Source of the DNA: Eunapius fragilis
Lineage: Eukaryota > Porifera > Demospongiae > Spongillida > Spongillidae
Assembly (NCBI GenBank): GCA_963681505.1
Contig: OY811975.1
Coordinates: 8,484,635 to 8,548,634, forward strand
DNA length: 64,000 bases
Direction of reading: 5' to 3'
Below, one piece after another: positions 1-13,600 of the stretch; within the stretch, counting starts at the first letter, position 1; the number at the start of each line of letters is the position of its first letter. The notes beneath the pieces are model-generated. The model had not been told where the DNA came from, searched no databases, and saw nothing but the letters and a program-made list of their open reading frames with translations. Made by a program: the position numbers and the translations under genes.

Positions 1-94
1 CCCCAGCTGCTGAGTAGATCTGTTGTGTGTGATGGGCTAAAAGAGATGAAAACCCCAGCTGCTGAGTAGATCTGTAGTATGTGATGGGCTTACA
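1..94. repeat. two-copy tandem repeat at left edge
   Basis: A roughly 51-bp unit starting with 'ccccagctgctgagtagatc' occurs at 1 and again at 52 with a few differences. The array may extend beyond the left edge of the window. Confidence 0.75.
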
Positions 95-441
95 TGTATA
101 CATGTATCATGCCCCAGGGGCATGTGTTAAGCAGTGCTGTAAAGGTCTAGGATTGGGTCTATTGAGGCAGGATGGCACCTCCACTTGCTTGATTTCCATT
201 TAAAAAACAGTACATATAATTGTTACCTTTTTTTAACGTTTTACTTTATTCGTTTCAAATGCATGGCTGTCATTTTTATGCATGATCTATTGCGAAGCGA
301 TAACCCCGCTGGGTTGGGAAGTGAGGCATGCGATACTCAAACAGTTTCAGTAACTGACATAGACCAATATAATTTACAGGCAGTTTGCAATCACAAAATA
401 TATATAAGAAACTATAGCTAACTGCTATTATTGATTTAGAC

Positions 442-3029
442 TTGAGGCCAAAGGTTCAGCGTATATCACTGTATAATAATTTTAATTTACAATTAATCAA
501 ATGTGGTGCAAATGTGTTAGTAAATATGGTAAATGGATTAAATATAAAGGAAATGTCGCATACACTGATAACTTTTTATGCACCTAAATGTGTCCTCCGC
601 TCTGCCCCATGCCATGGTCGCCATCACCACCCTACTGACATCAAACTATTGTGTGAGGCCTGGGAGTGTGGTCAGTTTGCTTCCCTCTGGGCTCATACCA
701 AACAGCATGTGTCACATCATGGCCCTTGGTCTTCATCTCCTGATGAAAATGAAAAGAGGATTGCAGAAGCAATTTTTTTCGCCAAGGACGGCCTCCTTGG
801 AAAGGCTTGTCAGATCCTTACCTCTTCAGGCCTAGCTCCCAATACTGAGGACACATGGACGAAGCTATCAGCTAAACATCCCAAGAGTCCTCCCCCAGTT
901 CCTCCTGCTCATCAGTCACTTGCAATGTCCTCTCAAACCTTATACCACCAGACTTCAATGCGCTCTCTGTTCTTTTGTACTTCCCCAAGGCTTTTGCAGC
1001 TGGCTCTGCAGGCTTGCGCATCCAACACCTCCTTGATGTGGCTGAAGTTCCAGTTCCTACATCCATTCGCTCCCTCCTTCGAGTTGTAATCAACATCCTG
1101 GCCTCAGCCAGGCTCCAGCTGCAATTTCTCAGTACATGGCAGGGGGTAGCCTAGTTGCTATAAGGAAAGGCACACAGAACATTAGGCCCATTGGGGTGGG
1201 TGAATCACTTCACTGACTCACAAGCAAATGTCTTTGTGGTTTAATTAAAGAGGATGCTTCTACTTTCTTACAGCCTTTCCAGTTCGGCGTTGCTCTCACC
1301 CAAGGATGTGAGTGGTCCTGGTTTTGAATGCATGAAGGTGGATATGAAAAATGCCTTTAACTTAGTATCTTGCCAGTCCCTCCTTGATCAATGTGCCCTA
1401 CATTTCCCCTTCCTCCTCCGATGGACCGAGTGGTCCTACAGCCAACACCCTTTCCTTTGGCATTCTATGGGAACTTTGACCTCAGAGGCTGGTGTGCAGC
1501 AAGGGGATCCTCTGGGCCCCTTCTACTTCGCCTTGGTCCTGCACCATCTGATTCTTATCATCGCCAAGGATGATAGCTGCCAAGATCTACTTTTTAATGC
1601 TTGGTACCTGGATGATGGGGTGGTGGCTGGTCCATCTTCCTCTGTCTAACATGTGGTACATCAGGATTTAGGTCCCTCACTGGGGCTTCATTTAAATCCA
1701 CCATAATGTGAGCTTTTCAGTCAAGGTGACCTGAGCTTATTTCCTTCAGATATGAACAAATCTTGCACACCCAACATTACCATCCTTGGAGCACTCATAG
1801 GAGATGTGGCCTTTTACTCATCCTGTATTGCCTCCAGACGTGCTGCTGCTCCATATGGCTATCCTCATTGGAGAAGCTTATTCTCAGATTGCTCTCATTT
1901 TGCTACGCATATGTGGTGGATTTACTAAATTGGTCCACATTGCACGGTCCACTCCTCCATCCCTGGCATTAGATGAGCTGCATGCCTTCGATCAGCAGGT
2001 CAGACACATTCACACTACTGACAGCTCTTGGAAGCAGGCCCAGTTGAGTTTAAGCAGAGGTGGTCTGGGGTTCTGCTCATTAGCACACCACTCTACTGCT
2101 GCATTTATTGCATCCCCATCAATACTGCAGGCCTCGCCTCACCTTCGGATAATTTCCTGGTTGAGGCAGTCAATTTGTAAAACATGTCTGTACCCCCTGA
2201 GAGTACAGTTGACATCGACAGTCTGGTCACTACTCCTTGTCGACAGCACACTTTGCCAGCCACATTAGAGACTGCTCAATTTAACTCTCTTCTAACAGAG
2301 AGCTCTACTGTTGACAAGGCTCATCTCCTGTCAGTGTCTTCGCCCCATGCCTCTGCATGGCCCTCTGCTGTCCCATCTCCAGGCCTGGATCTAAGCCTAG
2401 ACCCCAATGAACACCAAATGGCCATCAAGTGGTGGCTAGGGCTAGCCACCTCACCTGGCTCACCTCCCTGTGCTTTGTGCCCAGAACACCCTTTGGATCC
2501 CCTAGGACACCATGCCTTGACATGTAAGCAAGGTGGTGATGCTGTATCCAGGCACAATAAGCTCAGGGATGTAGTGCTCCAAACGTGCCATCGTGCCTGC
2601 ATCAGTGCCAAGGCAGAATCTGGCAGTGGACTTGGACATGAGCTCCTGCACACGTGTCCTGCTGACATCTTAGCTTCGAATTGGCTCTGTGGCAAGCCTG
2701 CTGCCTTCGACCTTTCTGTGACTTCTCCGTTAAACCCATCCCTTCTCTCTGAAGCGGATCTCACAGCAGGGTCAACAGCAGTTGCCGCAGAGCTAAGAAA
2801 GCACTCTGCCAATGATGCTAAGTGTTCTGAGCTAGGATGGACATGCATTCCCCTTGTGGTGGAGTCATATGGAGCTTGGGGCAGGGAAGCTGTCCAAGCT
2901 TTCTCAAGGACTTGCTTCACACGTTGCCACAAGGACCAATACCCCCAAGTCCAAGGTCAGGGCCGTAGCACTACCGCCTATACGGCCAAATCCGTACAGG
3001 TTTTTGGCCAGAGCTTAAGTTATTACTGA
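442..3029 (+). pseudogene. decayed non-LTR retrotransposon reverse transcriptase
   Basis: The reading frame is broken into pieces (about 442-1089, 1254-1649, 1804-2268 and 2184-3029) that together follow the order of one reverse-transcriptase polyprotein. Visible landmarks are 'CSNLNTLE'-unrelated N-terminal sequence, then the RT fingers/palm segment 'MKVDMKNAFNLVSCQSLLDQ', the palm motif 'GVQQGDPLGPFYFALVL' and the catalytic-type box 'FNAWYLDDGVVAG'. After the RT comes a thumb-like region with 'WKQAQLSLSRGGLG', a Cys/His cluster 'CALCPEHPLDPLGHHALTC' and a region with 'ADILASNWLCGKPAAFDLSV' that looks like a restriction-type endonuclease core. This order is known from RT families abundant in sponges and cnidarians (family recall, not a search). 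Several frameshifts and stops make it non-functional. The normal C-terminus is missing because a TIR element begins at 2958. Confidence 0.8.
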
Positions 3030-3260
3030 AAAAATTTGAAACTTCATAGCGAATCTGCTTCAGATATAGAAACCACCAATCATGACTTCATGACTTCAAA
3101 ACATAGTAGCAGAGCTTCTGGGACTCCGCCCTAGACCCGATGGGGAGCTTGCAGCGCTCCCCCACACCCCCTACCTGGGGCGGGAGGAGTTCCCCCTCCC
3201 GCACCAATCTAGACCACGCCTCCATCCATTAGCCTTACAGGTTTTATTCCTACGGCCCTG
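2958..3260. mobile_element. 303-bp TIR element inside the RT pseudogene tail
   Basis: The stretch begins CAGGGCCGTAG and ends CTACGGCCCTG, an 11-bp terminal inverted repeat. It is more GC-rich than its surroundings and replaces the expected C-terminus of the RT pseudogene. No convincing target-site duplication is visible, so the superfamily is uncertain (CAGGG termini would fit hAT). Confidence 0.5.
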
Positions 3261-4240
3261 ATTAGGTGGTCTCCAACTTGTATGTCCGCCTGAACTTAAC
3301 ACTAGTGCGGGCCAATGCTCGGTACCGGCCGGTCCCTCCTCTTAAGGGATGGATATATCATCCAGGTGGGTGATACATGTAGTTCCTAAATATATCTTTG
3401 TAGTTAATGTGTTTTATTCATTCAAATGTATCGTTAATGCTGTACAATACAATGTAACTACAATGTAATCATGAAAAAAATTATGGCGATGCAGTTGGCG
3501 GAGCTGCAGCGCTTAGTAGTACCAGTAGCATAGCTATTTTAATATCTATGCTACTACATCAATGGATCATAACTCACCATCGTATATATTTTTCCGCTTC
3601 CACTCATAGGCTGTTGATGTCGGCACACTTTTGTTTGGATTTCGCAAATATTCCCTGTATCTCGATCTTTTGGGAGCCATCAAGACGCACGTGAAAATAG
3701 ATGTTGCTATGGTTACAATTGTAGATTTAAAAATTAATCATTAAAATTTACCCTTGTCCGTTCGGTCACGGTGGTCCAGACGCGGACATTTAGTTGTATA
3801 ATTAGAACGTATAGTTCTATTGCGGTATACGTAATCGTACATTCATATTTTCGTCGAAAAAAAACGGCTGTCTTTCCATCCTTATAGTTCTTTCGCACAA
3901 CGACCAAATGCCAAAAGAATTATATGAACCTATTCACAAAGTAGTGCGATCATAAACTAATTCAAATCCGCTTAAAAAAAGTACCCTCTTGATAAATCAG
4001 AAGTCCCGCGCATTGGTGTACCGTAAAGACAGCCATTTTGGTGACTTACTTGGAGAGGCCTTTTGCTTCCAATCCGCCAGAGGGTTCGAGCTGTCTTTAT
4101 TAGCATACATTCAGTGGTCCAGGTACAGTCTCTAAAGCATGTTTTTTTTTTGTGGCCATTGCTTTCTTGACCTCTCTTTTATGCCATCAAACCACACGAA
4201 CAACTGAACGGTGTGCCCACACAAATCAAGGATGCAAGGT
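3261..4240. other. intergenic, no gene seen
   Basis: AT-rich unique-looking sequence without a convincing ORF. A related segment, 'cggctgtctttcc' near 3868 and 'aaagacagcc' near 4025, may be short inverted repeats of another decayed element, but its ends could not be defined. Confidence 0.4.
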
Positions 4241-4309
4241 GACCTGTTATGCGATCTGAGCAGTCATTGAAGAGTTTGTGGTTTCAAGATAAAGAAAGCA
4301 AAGGGAATA

Positions 4310-5151
4310 GTGAAGGCTAAACGTGTATTTGACTGCGCTCCGCATGCAGTCGATTTGCAAAGGGCCTTTGGCATTGATATCACCAACGACCTGCAAATGA
4401 GCCTCCCAAATACTTTCTGTAGGCCATGTTACCAATCAATGGAACATGCTGTTAAGGCAATAGAAGCTAACTTGGTTTCAAGATGCGTGGTAAAGGTTAT
4501 GACTGGTCTAAGCATGCTGCCAACAATTGCAAGGTAAACATTGTAACCCCATCACCAGCCAAATACTTTACACATCCATATATATATTCATATGCAGGAG
4601 TGCACATCATACAGATAATGTTGCTGGACAAAGATAAGCAGGTATCCTGCAAAACAATCCAAGGACATAGCACAAACCAAGAACCTTATCCAACACATTG
4701 AGCAGATTGCCCCACAAAAACTCATCTCTTCCAACGAAAATCCAGCAGTATCTGCCAACCAAGTCCTTTCTGTTGCTGTAATGCTGTTATGTGCCATATG
4801 CCAGAAGACTCTTGATCAACCAATACAGCTGTCATGTGATACTCTGGTGTGTACAGGATGTTTGGTACAGAAATTAACAGCTTCTGCACAGACGTTCTGC
4901 CCTTTCTGTTCTCCACCACATCAACTGACGCCAGAGACCATCAAACCAGCATCACAGATGATACTAAGGTTGCTGCAAGATGTACTGGTGAAATGCATGA
5001 CATGCAAACGAGATGGGGCATTCATTGGAAATCATGTCAACAGGGCACTACAGGCAGTAATTTATACAAACCTGTATCAAAATCTCCATTTCTTATTGTT
5101 GCAGCCATCAAACATAGCAACTCTATGCTCTTCAGTGTAAAAAACTGCTGA
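4310..5151 (+). pseudogene. decayed ORF with RING-like domain, RAG1-N-terminus-like
   Basis: Segment 4310-4537 encodes a Cys pair in the context 'LPNTFCRPCYQSMEHAVKAI'. Segment 4781-5056 encodes a C-x2-C ... C-x4-C-x2-C ... C-x2-C cluster ('LLCAICQKTLDQPIQLSCDT', then 'CTGC', then 'CPFC'). This spacing resembles a C3HC4 RING finger, but the usual histidine position in 'CDTLVC' is not histidine. The pairing of an 'FC-x2-C' module with a downstream RING recalls the N-terminal part of RAG1 and the N-RAG-TP-type mobile elements of molluscs (named from general knowledge). Frames shift between modules and stops follow 5140, so it is not an intact gene. It could instead be a decayed unrelated RING gene. 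Confidence 0.45.
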
Positions 5152-5822
5152 ACAATGCCCAGCCTATATGGAGAATGCAACGGTGTGAGAAGTTCACCAC
5201 ATTGGTTACTAAGTTTGCAACATGCCATCACCTGTATAACGCTTCGCCATTATACTATGTCTTCATAGGTGGCGTGGAAAAGCTTGAATGCCTCCTCCGA
5301 CACATTCGGGAAGGGTCGATGGATGAGACGAGACAGCTTCAAGGGGGAATAGTGTTTGCCATTCATGTCACGTGGGCACACAGGGGCGTAGGTCGTGTTG
5401 GTGCAGCAGGCCATTGTAGGCTGTTGGATGCAGACCTTGACACACCCGGGCTGGTTCTGAAGGTCGTATACTCCAGAGGGCCCACGCCCGCTTTTCGTAT
5501 CGCGTAGTGTGAGTGTTGAGCGCCCCGAGGGGGGAGGGGAGGGGGGGGAGGGGGGTGCTATCGCCCAGCAAAAAATTCGTACGCTTTAATCGTCAAACGA
5601 TAAACCCCTTTCGTTCTACTAGCACGATTTTCATAATGTCGGGTGTACTTGATCTGTAGTATCGTACTTATTAACAATGCACCATACAGGTATTCTGTTA
5701 GACTAATCGTCATCTATCTTACGCGAGGAATCGCAGGGATCGTACATAAATAGCAACGTTGTTTTATTTACTCGTGTGTGATCGCTAGCTGTCGTATATA
5801 ATCAACCTTAATTGTAAATAAA
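5152..5822. other. intergenic with G-rich tract
   Basis: No convincing gene. The interval includes a purine/G-rich run around 5525-5556. Short open frames near 5175-5507 have no recognisable domain and may be the tail of the preceding decayed element. Confidence 0.4.
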
Positions 5823-6170
5823 AATCGGGACCAATCGTTTATATGCTATTACTATCCGTGGGCCTGATCGTATTCTATCTTAACACGAAGAATATGTACG
5901 ATTAGCAGTTGAATTGTATTTAGGTTTCCGTCGTACATAATCAGACGTGATCATATTATGCATGATATATGATCATGATATCAAGCATGCATGAATCATT
6001 AAAATCGGGATCGGGATCAATCGTTTATGTATTATCCGTGGGACTGATCGTATTATATTTTACATGAAGAATATATACGATTAGCCATTGAAATTGTATA
6101 TAGGTCTCCGTCGTACATAATCAGAAGTGATCTTATTTTACATGATATATGTGAAGCATGCATGACTCAA
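5823..6170. repeat. two-copy tandem duplication, ~178-bp unit
   Basis: The segment starting 'aatcgggaccaatcgtttat' (about 5823) is repeated from about 6003 ('aatcgggatcaatcgtttat'). Both copies share the landmarks 'tccgtggg.ctgatcgtatt', 'tacgattagc' and 'ccgtcgtacataatcag'. The copies differ by scattered substitutions and small indels, so the duplication is not recent. Confidence 0.8.
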
Positions 6171-6210
6171 CCTCCATTATCCAATTCTATCGTCTGTACT
6201 CGTATATAAG

Positions 6211-6513
6211 ACAAGATACAAACATTTAATTAAAATAAAATTGGTGATGTAGGATTTGTAGACAGCAATTGAGTAAAAAGTAAGGAAACAAGGAATTACG
6301 GATATCAGGCATTCATTTAATTATAAATATTACATACCTACATTTAGCACAGAATTTCAAGGAGGTAGATTTGCTAAATAATGTAGGTCTGTAATATTTA
6401 TAATTAAATGAATGCCTGATATCCGTAATTCCTTGTTTCCTTACTTTTTACTCAATTGCTGTCTACAAATCCTACATCACCAATTTTATTTTAATTAAAT
6501 TTTTATATCTTGT
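6211..6513. mobile_element. foldback MITE, copy 1
   Basis: Nearly the whole ~300 bp is an inverted repeat: the left arm (about 6211-6345) reads 'acaagata ... aattaaaataaaattggtga ... gtaaaaagtaaggaaacaag', and the right arm (about 6376-6513) is its reverse complement. The short loop contains 'agcacagaatttcaagg'. The subterminal motif is shared with the elements at 26.7 and 33.7 kb. No ORF. Confidence 0.8.
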
Positions 6514-7551
6514 TTCACACATTTTTATGCATGAAAATAAACGAAGGAGGAAGTATATATGCATATTGAGGCATGTATTGGGCAACCTTATACTCTATCG
6601 TAGCACAAGAGACCGTTTGATCTGCTCACATGCATTGGGCCTTCATGCTATCCTTCTTACTCTCAGGATAGGTATTGTAGTGCTTCCTGTCGCGAGTCTT
6701 CTTTTTTTCATGCGCTTCTTGAAAACTGTCACGCTCCTCAATATCTTGCGACTCGCCAACACAACTGTCGTCATTTATCTTTGCGATCTTCTTTGAGCGA
6801 TTCATTTCTCTTCGCGAGCAACGTGACGGCATTTTGAAGAAAACAAACCAGACACGTCAAGCCTTTGGTACACCGTACAACCGTGACAAAACTGTAATAA
6901 TAGCACACTATATGAAATATAGAACCACTTTTATGTCTTTCAAAGGCCGATAAAATCTGTTGTGGGCTATACTAACAAAACTAAGTTTGCTAGAGATTGA
7001 AATTTGTGTCAAGCATAACTCTCGTTACTAACATAATAAAACTAATCCAACTCGACAATACGTTTCTAACTTGTTGGTTCTAGTGCTTCCGCATAACGGC
7101 TAACATTATGCTTCAATCGTGACAAAGATGCAATGCAATAAACCTCTTATCCGACCAAATCTTATCTTATCAGATCCGGAAGAAGAAGATGGAGAAACTT
7201 TTTTTCAGGTTCGAGTGTGGGAACGAGAGAGCGTTATCTCTGTTGTCTGAGCTTTCTAAGCGTCGGCAGTTTTATTACATTGTAGGTAATTGTTGGCTGT
7301 ATCCAAACACGCTCGCTAAAGTCCAACTGATTCTACGGTGCAACGGCAATAGTGGAATCTGGTGTTTTGCTAATCGTATTCATCACACTTCAAATCCTAC
7401 AGGACCTACTAACGTAGGTCCTGATATTAGCACATTTGTATTCATATATACCTGATCGGTTTTCAATCAAAAGATATCGTACAGCAAATATCCACATTAT
7501 TCATAAATCGATTGTGAAATCACCATACAATAAGTAGTTCACACACTAAAT
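6514..7551. other. intergenic, no gene assigned
   Basis: Short ORFs at 6527-6796 (+) and 7189-7455 (+) have no recognisable domain. An AATAAA signal on the minus strand at 7271-7276 is a candidate polyadenylation signal for the BEN-domain gene, about 280 bp past its stop codon. Confidence 0.4.
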
Positions 7552-7664
7552 CTATGCTTTAAGCTTCTTTGTAAAAATGTCAGAACATTTTTGGTTTGCT
7601 TGTTTCCGCACTTTCGGGGCCGTCTTATTGAATTTATCTCTGCCGAAGCGCTCAATAATTGCAT
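7552..7664 (-). CDS. BEN gene, terminal exon
   Basis: An acceptor 'aacatgcag' precedes a frame reading 'AIIERFGRDKFNKTAPKVRK' and ending '...FTKKLKA' plus TAG. It completes a split Asp codon from the previous exon. The content fits the final helices of a BEN domain. Confidence 0.65.
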
Positions 7665-10600
7665 CTGCATGTTAGAAAATAATACAGTTATAGATCGTTA
7701 TATACATATTACCATCTATCAACTTGACCCTCTTGTGATCTAGGGGGGGTTTAGGGTCATACCCCTGTCTTTTTCTGGTCGCTTTATAGCGTCCGTTGGC
7801 CATCTCTTCCATGGAGAACAATACATCCATAGCCTGCAAACAAAATTTAACTGGGTCTTATGCTGGAATTGCCAGTAGATCGATATCATTCACCTGACAA
7901 ATAAATATAAAAACATGATGACATTATTTGCTCTGCATTATTTATTTCACATCAATATGTATTGTTGCTAACTCAAATTCATTACATACGTAACAGACTA
8001 TACATTTATACATAGAGCTTTGACTCATGCCACGTTTTTACTCCAGTGGCAATAGACAACAGCTGGAGTGTTGGACCAAGGACAGCTGATTTTTGGACCA
8101 TCGGTTGAGGCAGGTGTCAGGTGAAGCTAATTCCTTTGCATACCTTATCCAGAGACTATCAGTTGCAGTCCAACGAGGTAATGTCACCTCTTAGTATTGG
8201 TGAGAGTGAAGATGGACATTGAAGATGAAGAGTTTTTTTGTATAAGTGAGATTGAGGCAGTGAAAAAGAACCTAGTGCTTTTTTTTTCAAAGTATTCAAG
8301 TTATTTTATATTCTGAGTGACATCTATGTCCTCTACAACTTCTTTCTCTGGAAATTACTCTGTCCATCATAGAGTTACAGTGGTATGAATTGTTTTTGAT
8401 TTTTTTTTTAATTGCACTCAACAACTTTGATGCTAATTCCTGTTCTCCCCTTTTTGACCCCAATTATTGTTTTATGTTGCATAATATTTTATGTTTGTAC
8501 TGTTTAATAATAATACTCAGGATTTTTAAAAATTTATTGAACTTGCTTTAGATATATTTTTTATTCAGATATTATATAAATAGATATATAGGGGGCCGAG
8601 GCAACGAAAAGGGACCTAGCACATATTATAAAAATTGCCAGGAAGAGCATCAAAGTTTAAGTGTGAAAATGAAATGTATGCATAATTATATTTTCAGGCC
8701 ACTGTAATTCCATGATCGAAAGACTATGAAGTTCTAGTGGACATGTCTCTTTGACTATGAAAATAAATTGAAAACATGAAAAATATGCACTAGGCTCTTT
8801 TCGCTGTCTGGATATACACTATGATATACTATGATAAAACATACCACAAATCGTTTGTCAGCATCTGCAATGGTCATCTGAAATGACAGCCCCTTGTTTC
8901 TGCAGTTCCGCAACTCTCCTTTGTGTGTCTTTCACTGACGCATGTGTATCTTTAATGATATCTATACGTAATAGAAAATATTACATAATTGTTGCAGCAA
9001 AAAATGTTTCAATCCATTCACGCAGGATACTACTTGCTGATTACAAAGCCTCAGTTTATTATATTGAATACTTCATTCCATTCTGATAGAATAAATCCTT
9101 TACACCACATGGCTAATTAATTAATAGCCAATTAATTACAAGAATTTTGCAAAACATATTTTAAAACATTCCATCTTTAAATAATACTTGTAATAACTAT
9201 GTTTTCACTTCAATTTAACAACACCTAACACATATCAATTATTGTCTTCTCCCTACAGTGTCATCCCTAGGGTTCCTAGCTCAAATATATTGTTAGGTAC
9301 ATCGATCAGACCTACTATTCATGCTGTTGCCAATTCCTTATAACAGCTATGGGTTTAATTCCCCAAGCATTTAGCGCCACTGATATTAGGCATATCCCAC
9401 TCTTGTAGATTGAATTGGAGACGAGTTATACATCAAGCCACTAAACGATCAGTGAATGTGAAATTGTGTTAAATAGCTTTTTAACGTTTAAGATACAAAG
9501 ACCTTTTTTAAGGATGCTAGTCTTAAGAAATAAATCTACAGTCCTTACACATACTAGTATGAATTTACAGTTCTTAACAAGGACATAAGACATATTACTA
9601 TCTGCAGTTGGAATTCTGAACTGAAGGCAAGTATATCATTAGCAACAGTAGTTACATGTCCTTATTTTGCAAGTTGGCATCGATAGTGCTACCATACAGG
9701 ACCCCATAGACACTGATCCTTTTAAAAACAAAAGTAAGGCAGGTTTTATAAAAATATATGCTTCTGTTGATTTTGTAAGCGCCATCATTTTCATCCTTAA
9801 CTATGCACATTATTATGCAATTTAGAGAATATATCATGACTTCTTCATATGTGCATACAATAAAGAAATTGTGTACAGATATGCACAGTGAGATAAAATA
9901 CTGTGTCTTACCTGAATAGTAAGGTTCTCATACACCTATGTGTATATAAGAAGCAAAAACAATATATATGAACTTCTTGATCAATATTTTATGTTTATTT
10001 TACACATTTTTATGTGTGCATTTTATTATTGTACATACATGTAATGACGTCTACACACAGACATACAACAAATCAATTAGTATTGAACAATTTAACACAC
10101 TTTATATGATAGTCTCGTTTGTTATAAATTTATTACTAAAAGATTATATTACTTTTATGCACATAACACATTATTACTTGGAGGTTACTAATTATAATAT
10201 ATTCAGGGTGTAATTAAACATTTATACAACTTGATTACATAACACACTCTAATAAATACTTATGATTTATATTCACAAATCAGTTATGCTGCCTCAAGAG
10301 GGAGCCACATGAGGAAAGCCCTTGCCCACGGTCAGGTTGAGGCTACCGTATAGTCCGGCAACCACCTTTGTCATAACCAACCTAATCAAAGGTGGTTGCA
10401 GGACTATATGGTCACCTCAACTTGCCCTGGTGCGCATTGCAATGCAAGGGCTCTCCTCATGAGGCTTTCTCTTGAGGCAGCATAACTGATACATTGTAAT
10501 TTAAGGTTCATTTCTTATTACATGTATGAATGAAAAATGAATACACCATTATATCAATTGTACTAATACAGAAACTATATGATTACTTACTTAGCACTAA

Positions 10601-13600
10601 TTGAAAAGAATTGGCAGTTTGTGTGCATGTGTTTGTATGTGCATGTGTGCATATCTGTGTGTGCATGTGCATGAGTAAGGATTTTAACTTACATTTTCTT
10701 CCCCTTAGAGGTCTAGAACCTTGTGATAAATGAATAAATTAATAATATAATTGTCTACCAAGCACAGATTACGTGTTATAAACAGGTTCTATGCACATTC
10801 TAATATATGGGTCAATGCAGTGAAAGGAACCTATATTCATTCCATGAAGGCCTTCAAAGTGGATGTGTGCAATTAAAATGTACACTTTGCATTTACAATG
10901 TAGTGTAAACTATGTTGTGCTCATTAATAAACTTGAACCTAGCTGCTGTTTGTCATTTTGAGTCTTGTTATAATAGTCACATATATTAATAGATGCACAT
11001 ATTATAATGTTTATCACCAAATCACAGGTTATATTAAATTCAAATGCACACATGGTGAGTTTGATGCATTCAACGTGACCATTTATATCATAACAACACT
11101 ACATGTCAGCATGCATAAAGGTCACTGTGTAATGTCACCTTAATTTATGAAGTCCTTTTAAATAAATAACAAAGATAACATAAATTACATGTATTAACTC
11201 TTTGTAATAACCATATGCATCACATGATCTAAGTAATGTTGTAAACAACAAGTAAACAACTTATAATTATACATTTCAATGTGTGTAAGCATGATTGACT
11301 TACAAGAACATCTTTTGGCTGCTTTTCTGTCTATGTATAGATAAAGTAAAAACATGATTGTGAGCCTTACCAGGTTATAATAAAAATGTAAGCAAGAATT
11401 CAACTGGTAGCAACCCCTTTTGAAATTTAGTATTGCTCTCTTTATGAACAGCCTCATCCTGCATTTCTTATTCAGGGTGTTAACACTATACCTCAGGATT
11501 GAAATGATTTTTATATGTTGTGAAATACTAACAGTAGGCTGAACATCACCATGGTCAGGTCCATATACTAATAGTATAATCTCAGGTCCATTGCCAGAGC
11601 CACCTTGGCATTGCCAACGTGACAATGATAATAATGATTAATTAATAAATATCATTTTTAGAGTACAATGTATTAAAAGTGGGGAAAATTTCTCACAATC
11701 CAATTAGATTTCTATTTTTGGGAGCAGTTACATAATAGTATCAATAAATAAAAATATTCAAATCCTTGTTCAACTAAGTTATTCAAGATTACGTTACAGA
11801 TAATTTATTGACTAACTAATCAGTCATGTAATATCAAAATCTGCAGTGGAACAAAGTGATTTATTTTTATTACCACCACTAATTAGTCCTGTAGAAAAAA
11901 ACACAATTTGATTGGTAATGCAATATGTAATTGTGAGGCATAAAACTCTTCGGTTAATTAAAATTGTAGTGCAAGATGGTCATTTCGCTTGATTTGTTGT
12001 TTTGAATATTAACGAGTAAAATGGCAAACAATTCATCAAAGTTATACTGCAGTTCAATTTTTAGTACATTATTGTGTCAGCGTAGTTAATCGCAAGCTGT
12101 TTGATTTTATCTTTTGAGCTGTTAAGGATAATCTAGTTGTAAATTAAATTCATTAATATTTAAAACTAGTGTCACTATAAGTTTCATACTTGTTCGAGTC
12201 AATGCCCGTGGGTTCAATGCTAGGTTGGCTAAAACAATGGACCTGCTTGAAGGCTAGTTTTGTGCAAGTTTGTGTGTAGTAACATTTATGTGTGCATTTA
12301 ATGAAATAAAAATTCTTTTTAATTCTTAAAAAAAGTGTCACTATATCAACATACATGTTCATTTTCTTCATCGCCAAAATCCATGTGCTGTGTGAGAAGA
12401 TATAGGACTAAATTGTCAGTTTGCTGCATGCCTGATTGCTGATGGTTGATTTACTGCTATTCATATACCTGGTCCATTAAATCTTCTGGTTATGCATTTG
12501 ATTATACCAAAGTAGGCTGGACATTTTTAGTTGTATGATCTACTTTGTTATATGCTTTAGCACAGTTTTGAAAAAAAAAACAATGTTAAAGAGGGTGTCC
12601 ACTGAAGAACGCAATAATGCTTTTAGATCGCTATAACTCAGGATTTAAATAGTCAACTGCTTGATTTCTTTAACATATGAATAGTTAGCCAAATACAAAC
12701 AATCCAATTATAATCGAATTGTGATAATGCAATTTGTATTTGGCTAAATGTGGTTATTGTACATTCATACATTCCTTTTGATTGACAATCCTTTAATCAT
12801 TTAAAAGGTTGCGTTCTTTCGTGGACACTGTATAATTGATCAAAAACATGCAAATTGTACATTTAATCTGGTCTTTGGAAAATAAACTTACATCTAGGGA
12901 TTTCATTTTCTTTGCAACCTCCTATTGTGAATATCAGTACATTTAAAAGTTACACTACACTAACAATGCACACTTTCTTCATAGTTATTAAGGGATACAT
13001 TACTTCCATTTCAATTGCTAATTATATTATTTTGTACTATATAAAGTCACATGATGTATTAGCATTGTGTAAAACGTCCGTACTATAACTCTAGTGGACA
13101 ACATTGATAGCATGCTTATAATTTGTAAACTACGGTGACTTATTGATTGTTGTGATCCTTTGTGAAAATAAATATTTAATTCCTGATATTTTTTCAACAC
13201 AAATGCTTACCGATGATGAAGATGTCTGTGAATCACCATCCTAAATGTTAAACAAGTGATAAAAAACATTCCAAATACCACCAAAGTGTTCACTTATTTG
13301 CTTATAAACAATTTAGACACCCTATCTTCAATCAATCTTGTGTATTACAGCTATGTTACTCGTGGCGTAAATTTTTAACCTTGTATTTACATAGAACAAC
13401 CTATTGTAAAATAAACATTTAATTTCATTTACATCATGCACGTCAATTTAGATTGAATATCGATCATTACATATGCATAAAAAAACTTTGTTAGCCGCTT
13501 ACAATCTTTTATAGTCACATTTTTGGCTTTGATTACAATGCATTTGAGATTTTGGCACACACATACTGCATTCATGGTCAAATACATTGATCATGGTAAT

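Noticed and set aside
8843-8960. Longer version of the 8.85-kb exon with a coiled-coil-like frame
   Set aside because: That frame reaches a stop before the only good donor; the 33-nt phase-0 version fits the neighbouring exons.
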